From Amycolatopsis kentuckyensis (lineage in GTDB: Bacteria; Actinomycetota; Actinomycetes; Mycobacteriales; Pseudonocardiaceae), in NCBI RefSeq assembly GCF_002155975.1, contig NZ_MUMI01000038.1, positions 1 to 64,000 of the forward strand: a stretch of DNA of 64,000 nucleotides, read 5' to 3'. The notes beneath the pieces were generated by a model that was not told where the DNA came from, ran no database searches, and worked only from the letters and a program-made list of their open reading frames with translations. The position numbers were made by a program, and so were the translations under genes. Within the stretch, counting starts at the first letter, position 1. Each line of letters opens with the position of its first letter. Shown piece after piece: positions 51,958 to 59,661 of the stretch.

Positions 51958-52850
51958 CCACCATCGGCACGGACGTCCGCAAGCTGACCGGGAGGATCGG
52001 CGCCGAGATCGTCGGCTTCGATCCGTCCGGGGACCTCGACGCCACGCAGGTGGCGTTCCTGGCCGACGCGCTGCACGAGCACAAGGCGCTGGTGTTCCGG
52101 AACGTCCGGCTCGACGACGAGGGCCAGCAGCGGTTCGCGGCGCACTTCGGCGAGCTGACCAAGGCGCACCCGACGGTGCCCGCGGTCGAGGGCGCGCCGA
52201 CGATCCTGCCCGTCGACAGCGAGCGGGGCCGCGCCAACCACTGGCACACCGACGTCACCTTCGTGCTCAACCCCCCGAAGGCCAGCACGCTGCGCAGCCT
52301 GGTGGTGCCGCCGTACGGCGGGGAGACGCTGATCGCGAACGCCGCCGCGGCCTACCGGGACCTGCCGGCGCCGCTGCGCGCGTTCGCCGACACGCTGCGG
52401 GCGGTGCACACCAACGACTACGACTACGTCCAGCCGCCGGAGACGGTGGACGAGCAGGAGCGGGAGCGCCGGGCGCAGTTCGTCTCGCGGAAGTACCGGA
52501 CCGTCCACCCGGTGGTGCGGGTGCACCCGGTGACCGGCGAGCGCGGCCTGTTCATCGGCGGGTTCGCCCAGCGGATCGAAGGCCTGTCGGTGAGCGAGTC
52601 GAGGGATCTGCTGCGGCTGCTGCAGTCCTACGTCACGCGGCCGGAGAACGTCGTGCGGGTGGCGTGGGAGCCGGACCAGCTGGTGCTGTTCGACAACCGG
52701 ATCACCCAGCACTACGCGATCGACAACTACGACGGCCTCCCGCGGCGGCTCAACCGCGTCACGGTGGCCGGGGACGTGCCCGTCGGCATCGACGGGCGGC
52801 CGAGTGAGTCGCTCGAAGGTGACGCCTCGCACTACACCTCCGTCGCCTAG
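51954..52850 (+). CDS. TauD/TfdA-family Fe(II)/2-oxoglutarate dioxygenase
   Basis: A 298-residue dioxygenase. The 2-His-1-carboxylate triad is visible: His98 and Asp100 in HWHTD and His253 in ITQHYAIDNY, with the 2-oxoglutarate-binding Arg shortly after (RRLNRVT). The N-terminal GAEIVGFD and ALVFRNVRL segments fit TauD-like alkyl sulfatase or sulfonate dioxygenases. It hydroxylates the carbon next to sulfur so that sulfite or sulfate is released. It ends the operon just before a 34-base palindrome. Confidence 0.92.
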   Translation: MTTIGTDVRKLTGRIGAEIVGFDPSGDLDATQVAFLADALHEHKALVFRNVRLDDEGQQRFAAHFGELTKAHPTVPAVEGAPTILPVDSERGRANHWHTDVTFVLNPPKASTLRSLVVPPYGGETLIANAAAAYRDLPAPLRAFADTLRAVHTNDYDYVQPPETVDEQERERRAQFVSRKYRTVHPVVRVHPVTGERGLFIGGFAQRIEGLSVSESRDLLRLLQSYVTRPENVVRVAWEPDQLVLFDNRITQHYAIDNYDGLPRRLNRVTVAGDVPVGIDGRPSESLEGDASHYTSVA

Positions 52851-52856
52851 TTAGGC

Positions 52857-52890
52857 CCCGTCCGTGCCCGGGTACCCGGGCACGGACGGG
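52857..52890. terminator. 34-base perfect palindrome, probable terminator
   Basis: Each half is 17 bases, starting CCCGTCCGTGCCCGGGT, with no loop bases between. It begins six bases after the sulfur-operon stop and its right arm runs into the ribosome binding site of the next gene. It ends transcription of the operon and could also act as a protein site. Confidence 0.7.
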
Positions 52891-52903
52891 AAGGAGTGCG
52901 AGC

Positions 52904-53842
52904 GTGGTCAGTGTGCAGGCGAAGGTCAGGATGGCGTTGCTGCGGGCGTCGGGCCAGAAACGGTTCTACGACAACGCATCGGCGTTGCACCACCGGCTGC
53001 CGAGGCACCAGAGGCCGTCGATGGCGCGGCCGCCGCGCAAGATCCGGCGCCGGGTCGACGTGGAACAGCACGACGTGCGCGGGTTCCCGTGCTTCACCTT
53101 CCGCCCGCGGGACGGCCGGGCGGGCGACCTGCACGTGCTGCACCTGCACGGCGGCGGGTACGTCGAGCAGGTGGAAAAGCACCACTGGCAGTACGCGGCC
53201 GACGTCGTCGCGCGGCTCGGCTGCGCGGTGACGCTGCCGGTGTACCCCCTGGTCCCGCACCACGACCACACCGCCACCATCCCGATGGTCCAGGCCGCCT
53301 ACGACGGGATAACGGCCGAGCGGGTCGTGGTGACCGGCGACTCCGCGGGCGGCGCGCTGGCCCTGGCGATCGCGCAGAACCTGCGCGCCGACGGACGGCC
53401 GCAGCCCGAACGGCTCGTCCTGTACTCGCCGTGGCTGGACGTCCTGCTCGAAGACCCCGTCTCGGAGCTGCTCGACGAGACCGACCCGATGCTCGGCATC
53501 GCCGGGCTGCGCGAGGCCGGCCGGATGTACGCCGAGGGCACCGATCCCCGCGACCCGCTGGTCAGCCCGATCCACGCCGACCTGACCGGGCTCGCCCCGA
53601 TCACGCTGTTCATCGGCACCCGGGACGTCCTGCTGCCGGACGCCCGCCGCTTCGCCGCGCGGGCCGGAGAGGCGGGCGTCGAGCTGGATTACCGCGAGTA
53701 CCCCGGGATGTTCCACAACTGGCTCATGCAGGCGATCCCGGAGGGCCGCGAAGCGATGAACCACGTGGAGCGCCTCCTGCGGCGGCGCCCGGTCACCGCC
53801 CGTTCCGCGCCAGGTCCCGGAAGCAGTCCCACGCGCGGCTGA
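52904..53842 (+). CDS. alpha/beta hydrolase-3 (HSL-type esterase)
   Basis: A 312-residue esterase of the hormone-sensitive-lipase family: HLHGGGYVEQ oxyanion motif, nucleophile in VVTGDSAGGALAL, then DPMLG...DPRDPLVSP and the His in YPGMFHNW. Cytoplasmic, with no signal peptide. AAGGAG precedes the GTG start. It overlaps the convergent M20 gene by 50 bases. Confidence 0.92.
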   Translation: MVSVQAKVRMALLRASGQKRFYDNASALHHRLPRHQRPSMARPPRKIRRRVDVEQHDVRGFPCFTFRPRDGRAGDLHVLHLHGGGYVEQVEKHHWQYAADVVARLGCAVTLPVYPLVPHHDHTATIPMVQAAYDGITAERVVVTGDSAGGALALAIAQNLRADGRPQPERLVLYSPWLDVLLEDPVSELLDETDPMLGIAGLREAGRMYAEGTDPRDPLVSPIHADLTGLAPITLFIGTRDVLLPDARRFAARAGEAGVELDYREYPGMFHNWLMQAIPEGREAMNHVERLLRRRPVTARSAPGPGSSPTRG

Positions 53843-54980
53843 CCAGCGCCGGGTGCGTCCGCAGGTCGATCACCGTGCGGGCCAGCGCCGCCGCCGAGGC
53901 CAGCATCGCCGCCCGGCCGCGCGGGCTGGCCGCCGCCTCCGCGAACTCCGGCGTGTGATCCGACTTCTCCTCCGCCGTGATCGCCACGAACGGGTGGATC
54001 GCCGGGACACGGACGCTGACGTCGCCGATGTCCGACGACCCCAGGAAGACGCCCGGCGCGGGCGGGGTCGCGTGGATGCCGCACGCCGCCAGGTGCTCGG
54101 TGAACCGCTCCGACAGCACCGGGTTGTCGCGGAAGTGGGCGTACCCGCGCCCGAGGCGTTCGACGTCGACCTTCGCCCCGGTGGCCAGCGCCGCGCCTTC
54201 CGCGCACGTCGTCACGTCCTCGACCAGGCGGTCCAGCGCGTCCGTCGTCAGCGCGCGGAGGCCGAAGCGGCCTTCGGCCCGGTCGGGGACGATGTTCGTC
54301 GCCTCGCCGCCCCGGGTGATGATCCCCTGGACGTGGGACCCCGCAGGCAGCCGCTGGCGCAGGACGGTGATCGCCCCGAACGCCTGGATCAGCGCGGCGA
54401 GGGCGTCGATGCCGTGCTCCGGGTCGCCGGTCGGGTGCGCGGCCCGGCCGTGGAAGGTCACCTTCAGCTCCACCTGCGCGGTCAGCGGTGCCCACGACCA
54501 CGAGTGGACACCGGGGTGGACCATCAGGGCCGCGTCGACTTCGTCGAACACGCCCGCCTCGGCCAGCGCGACCTTGCCGCCGCCGCGTTCCTCGGCCGGG
54601 GTGCCCACCGCGAGCACCGAGCCCGGGGTGTCCCCCAGGACGTCCTTGGCGGCCAGCGCGGCCCCCAGGCCGGCCGCGGCGATCAGGTTGTGCCCGCAGG
54701 CGTGCCCGAGACCGGGCAGGGCGTCGTATTCGAGCAGCAGCGCGATGCACGGCCGCCCTTCGCCGGCGCGCGCGACGAACGCCGTGGGGAGCCCCGCGAT
54801 CCCGGTTTCCACCGCGAAGCCGTCCGCGGCCAGCTCGCCGGTGAGCCGCTCGGCGGCCGCGTGCTCCTCATAGGACAGTTCCGGCCGTTCGTGCAGCGCC
54901 GTGGCGACGGCCCACAGCCGTTCGTCCAGGTGCTCGATCCGCTCGTCCGCCCGCTCGTGCAGCTCCTCGTGCGACTCCAT
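53793..54980 (-). CDS. M20-family amidohydrolase
   Basis: A 395-residue zinc peptidase/amidohydrolase related to AbgB/aminobenzoyl-glutamate and N-acyl-amino-acid hydrolases. Visible motifs: LLEYDALPGLGHACGHNLIAAA (metal His and Asp region), GTPAEERGGGKVALAEAG (catalytic and metal Glu), and the lid-domain start FHGRAAHPTGDPEHGIDALAAL. GGAGGG precedes the ATG at 54980. It is divergent from the PLP decarboxylase with about 75 bases between. The substrate is unknown. Confidence 0.9.
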   Translation of the reverse strand: MESHEELHERADERIEHLDERLWAVATALHERPELSYEEHAAAERLTGELAADGFAVETGIAGLPTAFVARAGEGRPCIALLLEYDALPGLGHACGHNLIAAAGLGAALAAKDVLGDTPGSVLAVGTPAEERGGGKVALAEAGVFDEVDAALMVHPGVHSWSWAPLTAQVELKVTFHGRAAHPTGDPEHGIDALAALIQAFGAITVLRQRLPAGSHVQGIITRGGEATNIVPDRAEGRFGLRALTTDALDRLVEDVTTCAEGAALATGAKVDVERLGRGYAHFRDNPVLSERFTEHLAACGIHATPPAPGVFLGSSDIGDVSVRVPAIHPFVAITAEEKSDHTPEFAEAAASPRGRAAMLASAAALARTVIDLRTHPALVSRAWDCFRDLARNGR

Positions 54981-55057
54981 GCCCTCCGGGATACCCCAAC
55001 CGCGGACGGTCACGCCACCGGGGTTTCGCCCGGACCACGTCCGGTTACTCCGGCGGA

Positions 55058-56518
55058 ATGGACCACAGCAAGGCACCGGTGCTCGAGGCGCTGCGCGACT
55101 ACCACAGCGCCGGCTACGTTCCGTTCAACGCGCCCGGCCACAAGCAGGGCCGCGGGATCGACCCGCGGGTGCTGGCAGTCGTCGGCGCCGACGTCTTCAA
55201 GTCCGACGTCATCGCGCTCAACGGACTCGACGACCGGCTGATGCGCCGGGGCGTGCTCGCCGAGGCGCAGGCGCTGATGGCCGACGCGGTCGGCGCCGAG
55301 CACACGTTCTTCTCGACGTGCGGCAGCTCGCTTTCGGTGAAGAGCGCGATGCTCGCCGTCGCCGGGCCGCACGAAAAGCTGCTGGTACCGCGGCACGTGC
55401 ACAAGTCGGTGATCTCCGGGCTGATCGTCAGCGGCGTCCGGCCGGTCTGGGTGCGGCCGCACTGGGACGCCGGGCGGCACCTCAGCCACCCGCCGGGCGT
55501 GCGGGAGTTCGCGGAAGCCTACGAGAGCGACCCCGAGGTCAAGGGTGCCCTGGTCGTGACCCCGACCGACTACGGCGCCTGCGGCGACCTGAGCGCGATC
55601 GCCGAATGGTGCCACGAACGCGGGCTGCCGCTGATCGTCGACGAAGCGTGGGGTGCGCACCTGCCGTTCCACGACGGCCTGCCGCCCTGGGGCATGGACG
55701 CGGGTGCCGACCTGTGCGTCACGAGCGTGCACAAGATGGGTGCGGCGGTCGAGCAGAGCTCCGTCTTCCACCTGCAGGGCGACCGCGTCGACCCGAACGT
55801 GCTGAAGGCGCGCGAGGACCTCCTGGGCACCACGAGCGCGAGCTCCCTGGTCTACGCGGCCCTCGACGGCTGGCGGCGGCAGATGGCCGAACAGGGCAAG
55901 GAGCTGATCGACGGCGCGCTGACGCTCGTGAAGACCGTGCGCGGCCGGCTGGCCGAGCTGGGCGTTCCGGTGATGTACGACGAGTTCCTCGGCCCGGACC
56001 TCGCCGACTCGGTCGACCCGCTCAAGGTCGTGCTCGACCTCGAACCGCTGGGCATCAGCGGGTACCAGGCCGCCGACTGGCTGCGCGAGCACCGGCGCGT
56101 CACCGTCGGCCTGTCCGACCACCGCCGGATCGTCGCCCAGTTCACCCACGCCGACGACGAGAAGACGGCGGGCACGCTGATCGACGCGGTCGACGCGCTG
56201 GTGAAGGTCGCGCCGTCGTTCGACAAGCCGCCGAAGGTGGACCTGCCGTCGCCGCGGGAGATGGAACTGGAAACGGCGATGCTGCCCCGCGACGCGTTCT
56301 TCGGCGAGGCCGAGCAGGTGCCCGTGGCGGAGGCGGCGGGCCGGATCGCGGCCGAGATGATCACGCCGTACCCGCCCGGGGCGCCGGGGGTGCTGCCCGG
56401 CGAGGTGATCACGCAGCCGATGCTCGACTACCTGCGCAGCGGGCTCGGCGCGGGCATGCAGCTGCCCGACCCGGCCGACTCGGAGCTGAAGTCGATCCGG
56501 GTCGTCGCGAAGCGGTGA
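55058..56518 (+). CDS. Orn/Lys/Arg decarboxylase-family PLP enzyme
   Basis: A 486-residue fold-type I PLP enzyme of the Orn/Lys/Arg decarboxylase family (SpeA/Cad-like). Start: VPFNAPGHKQGRGID is the family hallmark; the PLP lysine is Lys226 in TSVHKMGA; DEAWGAH carries the Asp binding the pyridine nitrogen. The C-terminal domain (ITPYPPGAPGVLPGEVI) is also typical. It lacks the N-terminal wing of the large inducible enzymes, as in short Gram-positive forms. It probably makes cadaverine, agmatine or a related amine. A terminator follows. Confidence 0.93.
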   Translation: MDHSKAPVLEALRDYHSAGYVPFNAPGHKQGRGIDPRVLAVVGADVFKSDVIALNGLDDRLMRRGVLAEAQALMADAVGAEHTFFSTCGSSLSVKSAMLAVAGPHEKLLVPRHVHKSVISGLIVSGVRPVWVRPHWDAGRHLSHPPGVREFAEAYESDPEVKGALVVTPTDYGACGDLSAIAEWCHERGLPLIVDEAWGAHLPFHDGLPPWGMDAGADLCVTSVHKMGAAVEQSSVFHLQGDRVDPNVLKAREDLLGTTSASSLVYAALDGWRRQMAEQGKELIDGALTLVKTVRGRLAELGVPVMYDEFLGPDLADSVDPLKVVLDLEPLGISGYQAADWLREHRRVTVGLSDHRRIVAQFTHADDEKTAGTLIDAVDALVKVAPSFDKPPKVDLPSPREMELETAMLPRDAFFGEAEQVPVAEAAGRIAAEMITPYPPGAPGVLPGEVITQPMLDYLRSGLGAGMQLPDPADSELKSIRVVAKR

Positions 56519-56523
56519 CGAAA

Positions 56524-56554
56524 GCGCCCGGCGGGTGCACGACCCGCCGGGCGC
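56524..56554. terminator. bidirectional hairpin terminator
   Basis: Perfect 13-base arms (56524-56536, 56542-56554) flank GCACG, between the convergent decarboxylase and hemerythrin genes. Confidence 0.8.
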
Positions 56555-56566
56555 CCCGGAACGCCG

Positions 56567-57046
56567 TCAGGCCTTGGCGCTCTTGAGGTCCAAGGGGTTC
56601 TTCGGCGCGGCGGACCGGGCATCGATCATCCGCTGGCCCAGCTCCTGCAGCTGCTTGCGGCCCATCGCCGAGCGGACCTCGGGGAACCACTCGTCCTCTT
56701 CTTCTTCGACGTGGTGGCGGACGTTCTCGGTGAGCACGGTGACCTTGGCGTCGAAGGTCTCGTCCTTCGGGTCCATGCCGACCAGCTCCGACAGCATCCA
56801 CACGACGACGTGGTGCTCCTCGACGCTTTCCAGCACGTGGTCCTTGGTCTCCGGCACGGCTTGCCGTGCCGCCGGGTAGAAGATCTCCTCCTCGATGTAG
56901 GCGTGGACGGTCAGCTCTTCGATGATCGAGTCGGCGAGCCGGCGCTTCTCGTCGTACGCGTCCTCCCCCGCCTTCTCGAATTGTTTGAAGAGCTTCTCCA
57001 CGGTCTTGTGGTCGTTCTTGAGCAGCACGATGGCGTCGGTCGACAT
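56567..57046 (-). CDS. hemerythrin-domain protein
   Basis: A 159-residue four-helix hemerythrin. Iron ligands are visible as His13 (KNDHKTVEKLF), His and Glu in TVHAYIEEEIFYP, EEHHVVVW and the VRHHVEEEEDEWFPEV segment. Members bind O2, NO or sense redox. The start at 57046 gives the standard MSTDAIVLLKNDH. No ribosome binding site is seen; a GTTT-N15-GGGTAT promoter element lies 10 bases upstream, pointing to stress-sigma-factor control. Confidence 0.92.
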   Translation of the reverse strand: MSTDAIVLLKNDHKTVEKLFKQFEKAGEDAYDEKRRLADSIIEELTVHAYIEEEIFYPAARQAVPETKDHVLESVEEHHVVVWMLSELVGMDPKDETFDAKVTVLTENVRHHVEEEEDEWFPEVRSAMGRKQLQELGQRMIDARSAAPKNPLDLKSAKA

Positions 57047-57056
57047 GACCGGGCGA

Positions 57057-57081
57057 ATACCCGCTCCCCGCGCCGGAAAAC
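57057..57081 (-). promoter_or_regulatory. sigmaB/sigmaF-like promoter of hemerythrin gene
   Basis: Reading leftward: GTTT (57081-57078), 15 bases, GGGTAT (57062-57057). It stands back to back with the next promoter. Confidence 0.65.
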
Positions 57082-57084
57082 CCG

Positions 57085-57110
57085 GTTTGCCCGAACCGTC
57101 GTCCGGGTAT
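57085..57110 (+). promoter_or_regulatory. sigmaB/sigmaF-like promoter of first GCS2-type gene
   Basis: GTTT (57085-57088), 16 bases, GGGTAT (57105-57110), then a 33-base leader with AGGAGA before the GTG. Confidence 0.65.
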
Positions 57111-57143
57111 CCGTGCGGTCCCCGACCCCCCAGGAGAACACCG

Positions 57144-58238
57144 GTGAAGCAACCGACGGGCGATGTGCTGACGTTCGGCATCGAAGAGGAGTTCTTCGTC
57201 GTCGACCGCCACGGCCACCTGTCCCATGCCGGCGACGACATCGTCGACGCGGCCGAAGCCGCCGGCGACGACCAGGGCGAGCTGCAGCACGAGCTGACCC
57301 GGTCGCAGGCCGAAGCGGCCACGGACGTCTGCCGGACCCACACCGAAGCCCTGCGCCAGCTGCGCACGCTGCGCGAAGACCTCGCCGGAGCCGCCCGGCG
57401 GCGCGGGTACCGCCTGCTGCCTGCCGCGTCTCCGCTGCTGTTCGAGGCCGACCCGCCCGTCATCACGCCGAACCCGCGGTACGAGCGGATGGCCGAGCAC
57501 TTCGGCGCCACCGCGCGGACGTCGCTCACCTGCGGCTGCCACGTGCACGTGGCGATCCCGGACAAGGAAACCGGCGTCCAGGTGCTCAACCGGATCCGGC
57601 CGTGGCTGCCCGCCCTGCTCACGGTGACGGCGAACTCGGCCGTCTCCGACGGCTATGACACCGGTTACTGCAGCTGGCGCTACCAGCAGTGGAGCCGGTG
57701 GCCCTCGGCGGGACCGCCGCCGCGGTTCGCATCGCTGGACGAGTACGAGAGCATCGTCGACGGCTGGCTGCGCGCGGGCTCGATCCTCGACCGCGGAATG
57801 ATCTACTGGGACGTCCGCCTCTCGGACAAGCAGCCGACGCTCGAGTTCCGCATCGCCGACGTCGCGGCGACGCCGGAAGACGCGGTCCTGCTGGGCGTGC
57901 TGGCACGCGGGCTGGTCGCGACCGCCCTGTCCGAAGACGGTCCCGCACCGCGCCTGTCGAACGAGGTCCTGCGCGCGCAGCTCTGGCGTGCCTCCCGGGA
58001 GGGGGTGACGGGCTGCTGCTCGCACCCGAAGAGCGGAGACCTGGAGCCGGCGAAGGCGGTACTGGACGACCTAGTGGAGCTCGTGGCCCCCGCCCTCGAA
58101 GCGGCCGGAGACCTGGACTTCGCCCGAGAGGGAACGGCCCGCCTGGCCGCCGAAGGCGGAGGCGCCGACCGGCAACGGCGGCAGTTCGCGGAGCGGAAGC
58201 GCGCCGAAGACGTGGTCGACCTGCTCGCGGGAGGCTAG
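57144..58238 (+). CDS. GCS2/YbdK-type carboxylate-amine ligase (first copy)
   Basis: A 364-residue member of the glutamate-cysteine ligase 2 family. Hallmarks: LTFGIEEEFFVVD at the N-terminus, ELTRSQAEAATDVC, TCGCHVHVAIPD (ATP/metal site) and TLEFRIADVAAT. Family members form gamma-glutamyl bonds, but many YbdK-type proteins have no proven physiological substrate. It is not beside ergothioneine genes, so not an obvious EgtA. The GTG at 57144 follows AGGAGA. A second, diverged copy lies at 59662. Confidence 0.9.
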   Translation: MKQPTGDVLTFGIEEEFFVVDRHGHLSHAGDDIVDAAEAAGDDQGELQHELTRSQAEAATDVCRTHTEALRQLRTLREDLAGAARRRGYRLLPAASPLLFEADPPVITPNPRYERMAEHFGATARTSLTCGCHVHVAIPDKETGVQVLNRIRPWLPALLTVTANSAVSDGYDTGYCSWRYQQWSRWPSAGPPPRFASLDEYESIVDGWLRAGSILDRGMIYWDVRLSDKQPTLEFRIADVAATPEDAVLLGVLARGLVATALSEDGPAPRLSNEVLRAQLWRASREGVTGCCSHPKSGDLEPAKAVLDDLVELVAPALEAAGDLDFAREGTARLAAEGGGADRQRRQFAERKRAEDVVDLLAGG

Positions 58239-58324
58239 TACCGGCGAAGGTGTCGATCTCCCACCGCCGGTGCACACGTTTCACTCGGATGGCGGGCAAC
58301 CGCCTCCTGGTGCGATGCGTGAAT

Positions 58325-58361
58325 GTTCAGTCACACCTCGCGTTGGCGAGGTGCACTGAAC
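58325..58361 (+). promoter_or_regulatory. leader hairpin upstream of orphan gene
   Basis: GTTCAGT pairs with ACTGAAC (outer stem) and CACCTCGC with GCGAGGTG (inner stem) around a GTTG loop; a CA/C bulge separates the stems. It ends a few bases before the ribosome binding site of the gene at 58384. It could be a leader RNA element or a terminator of the preceding gene; the rest of the 145-base gap shows nothing else. Confidence 0.5.
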
Positions 58362-58383
58362 GGATGCGAGGGGAAACGCACAC

Positions 58384-59115
58384 GTGGGTCGCTGGATCAC
58401 CAAGAACGGAAACCGGATCTACATCGAAGGCGGTGCGGGTCCCTTGGTGGCGGTCACGGCCGCGGTCGTCCTCGCCGGAGGCGGCGTCGCCGGGGCGGGT
58501 GCGGGCGGCCTGTTCGCGGGTGGTGGCGGCGTCGGAGCCGGAACAGCGTCCGAAGTTTTCGCCGGCAATACCGCTGGTGACGTCGTCGACTCACTGCCGG
58601 GGCGCTCGATCAAGACCCGCCGGGCCGAAGGCCGCGAGTCGGCGAGGAAAGGCAAGCCGGACGAGGCGTGGAGCAAGCTGAAGGTCAAGCAGCTACGACG
58701 AGAAGTTCACGATCTCGAGCACGCGGCCGAATGTGTCGCGGCCGCCACGGACAAAGTGCGAGAGTTCCTGGTGAGAACACCGTGTTCGTCCCTGCACCGG
58801 ATGCTGTTGGCTGTCGGCGACGGGCATGGCAACGCCGCGGTCATTTCGGTGGTGCGCGTCGGATTCCGCAGCAAGAAGCAGGCCGCCGCGTTCGAAAAGG
58901 TCGAGCGGGTACAGGGCAGCGGAGATGTCCGGCCGCTGGACGTCGCGGTGGTGCTCGGGGTGGCCGGAACGAAGATGACCGGGCTGCACTACGCCTCCCG
59001 CCCGGAGGGCTACGGGATGGTCGTGGCCGAAGCCGACAACGCCACCGGTCACTTCGATGGCGAGGAACTCGATGCGCTGGCCGAAGTCGCCTCCTGGATG
59101 TCCATCAGGAAGTGA
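58384..59115 (+). CDS. unrecognised protein with Gly-rich hydrophobic segment
   Basis: A 243-residue protein I do not recognise. It opens MGRWITKNGNRIYIEGG, then has an about 35-residue Ala/Gly/Val stretch (PLVAVTAAVVLAGGGVAGAG...) that may insert in membrane or be flexible. A basic, helical middle (KTRRAEGRESARKGKPDEAWSKLKVKQLRREVHDLEHAAECVAAATDKV) is followed by a globular alpha/beta-like C-terminal half. GAGGGG precedes the GTG start. Codon use is less GC-extreme than that of the neighbours. It has no partner gene and lies in the middle of the stress island, with a leader hairpin. No function can be assigned. Confidence 0.7.
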   Translation: MGRWITKNGNRIYIEGGAGPLVAVTAAVVLAGGGVAGAGAGGLFAGGGGVGAGTASEVFAGNTAGDVVDSLPGRSIKTRRAEGRESARKGKPDEAWSKLKVKQLRREVHDLEHAAECVAAATDKVREFLVRTPCSSLHRMLLAVGDGHGNAAVISVVRVGFRSKKQAAAFEKVERVQGSGDVRPLDVAVVLGVAGTKMTGLHYASRPEGYGMVVAEADNATGHFDGEELDALAEVASWMSIRK

Positions 59116-59161
59116 CGTCCCTATCGGACGCGTCGCCCAGCCGGATGGTGTCCGGCGCTCC

Positions 59162-59548
59162 TCAACCCTGCAGCCGGTCGAGCAGTTCGAGCGCCCGGAC
59201 CGCGGCCCGCGAGCCGCCCGGGTCGATGACCAGGTGGACACCCGCGGCCTCCGCGTGCCGGTGGGCGCGCAGCAGGACCCTGATCCCCGCCGCGCCGAGG
59301 AACCGGACCTGTCCCAGGTCGATTCGCAGGACGCCGGGGCGGGCGCGGACGTGCTCGTCCAGCATCGCCGCCAGGCCGGCCGCCGTGCACAGGTCCACTT
59401 CGCCCGTGACCTCCACGACGACCGCCTCGGGGGTCTTCCAGCGGATGCGGCTCCCCAGCTCGCCGTCGGAGGGGGCGCGGGGCGCAGGCAGGCGGTCTGA
59501 CGGCAGGGCGTCCACCCCGGCCACCCGCAGCCGCTCGTGAGTCGTCAT
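59162..59548 (-). CDS. STAS-domain protein lacking the usual phosphorylatable serine
   Basis: A 128-residue anti-sigma-factor-antagonist-like protein. The STAS core reads VVEVTGEVDLCTAAGLAAML...VLRIDLGQVRFLGAAGIRVLLRAHRHAEAAGVHLVI. Where classical SpoIIAA/RsbV-type proteins have D-S-S-G, this one has G85-A86-A87-G88, so it cannot be inactivated by serine phosphorylation at that place. An N-terminal extension of about 30 residues is Pro/Arg-rich. A GGGTAC promoter element lies nine bases upstream of the ATG. It may be a constitutively active antagonist or a different partner. Confidence 0.85.
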   Translation of the reverse strand: MTTHERLRVAGVDALPSDRLPAPRAPSDGELGSRIRWKTPEAVVVEVTGEVDLCTAAGLAAMLDEHVRARPGVLRIDLGQVRFLGAAGIRVLLRAHRHAEAAGVHLVIDPGGSRAAVRALELLDRLQG

Positions 59549-59557
59549 GGGGGCGAA

Positions 59558-59584
59558 GTACCCGCGGCGGGCTCAGCGCGAAAC
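59558..59584 (-). promoter_or_regulatory. sigmaB/sigmaF-like promoter of STAS gene
   Basis: Reading leftward: GTTT (59584-59581), 17 bases, GGGTAC (59563-59558). The spacer is at the upper limit of the sigmaF consensus. Confidence 0.5.
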
Positions 59585-59601
59585 AAGGCGCGGGTCCAGG
59601 C

Positions 59602-59626
59602 GCATTTCCGCGGCCGGAACGGGTAT
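59602..59626 (+). promoter_or_regulatory. sigmaB/sigmaF-like promoter of second GCS2-type gene
   Basis: GCAT (59602-59605), 15 bases, GGGTAT (59621-59626), 35 bases before the start codon. Confidence 0.5.
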
Positions 59627-59661
59627 CCCCGGCGGACGCCCGTCCGGAAGGAGCCCGCCCC

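Noticed and set aside
58384..59115. Orphan gene as prophage or toxin-system remnant
   Set aside because: No phage, toxin-immunity or secretion motifs in it or its neighbours; I leave it unassigned.
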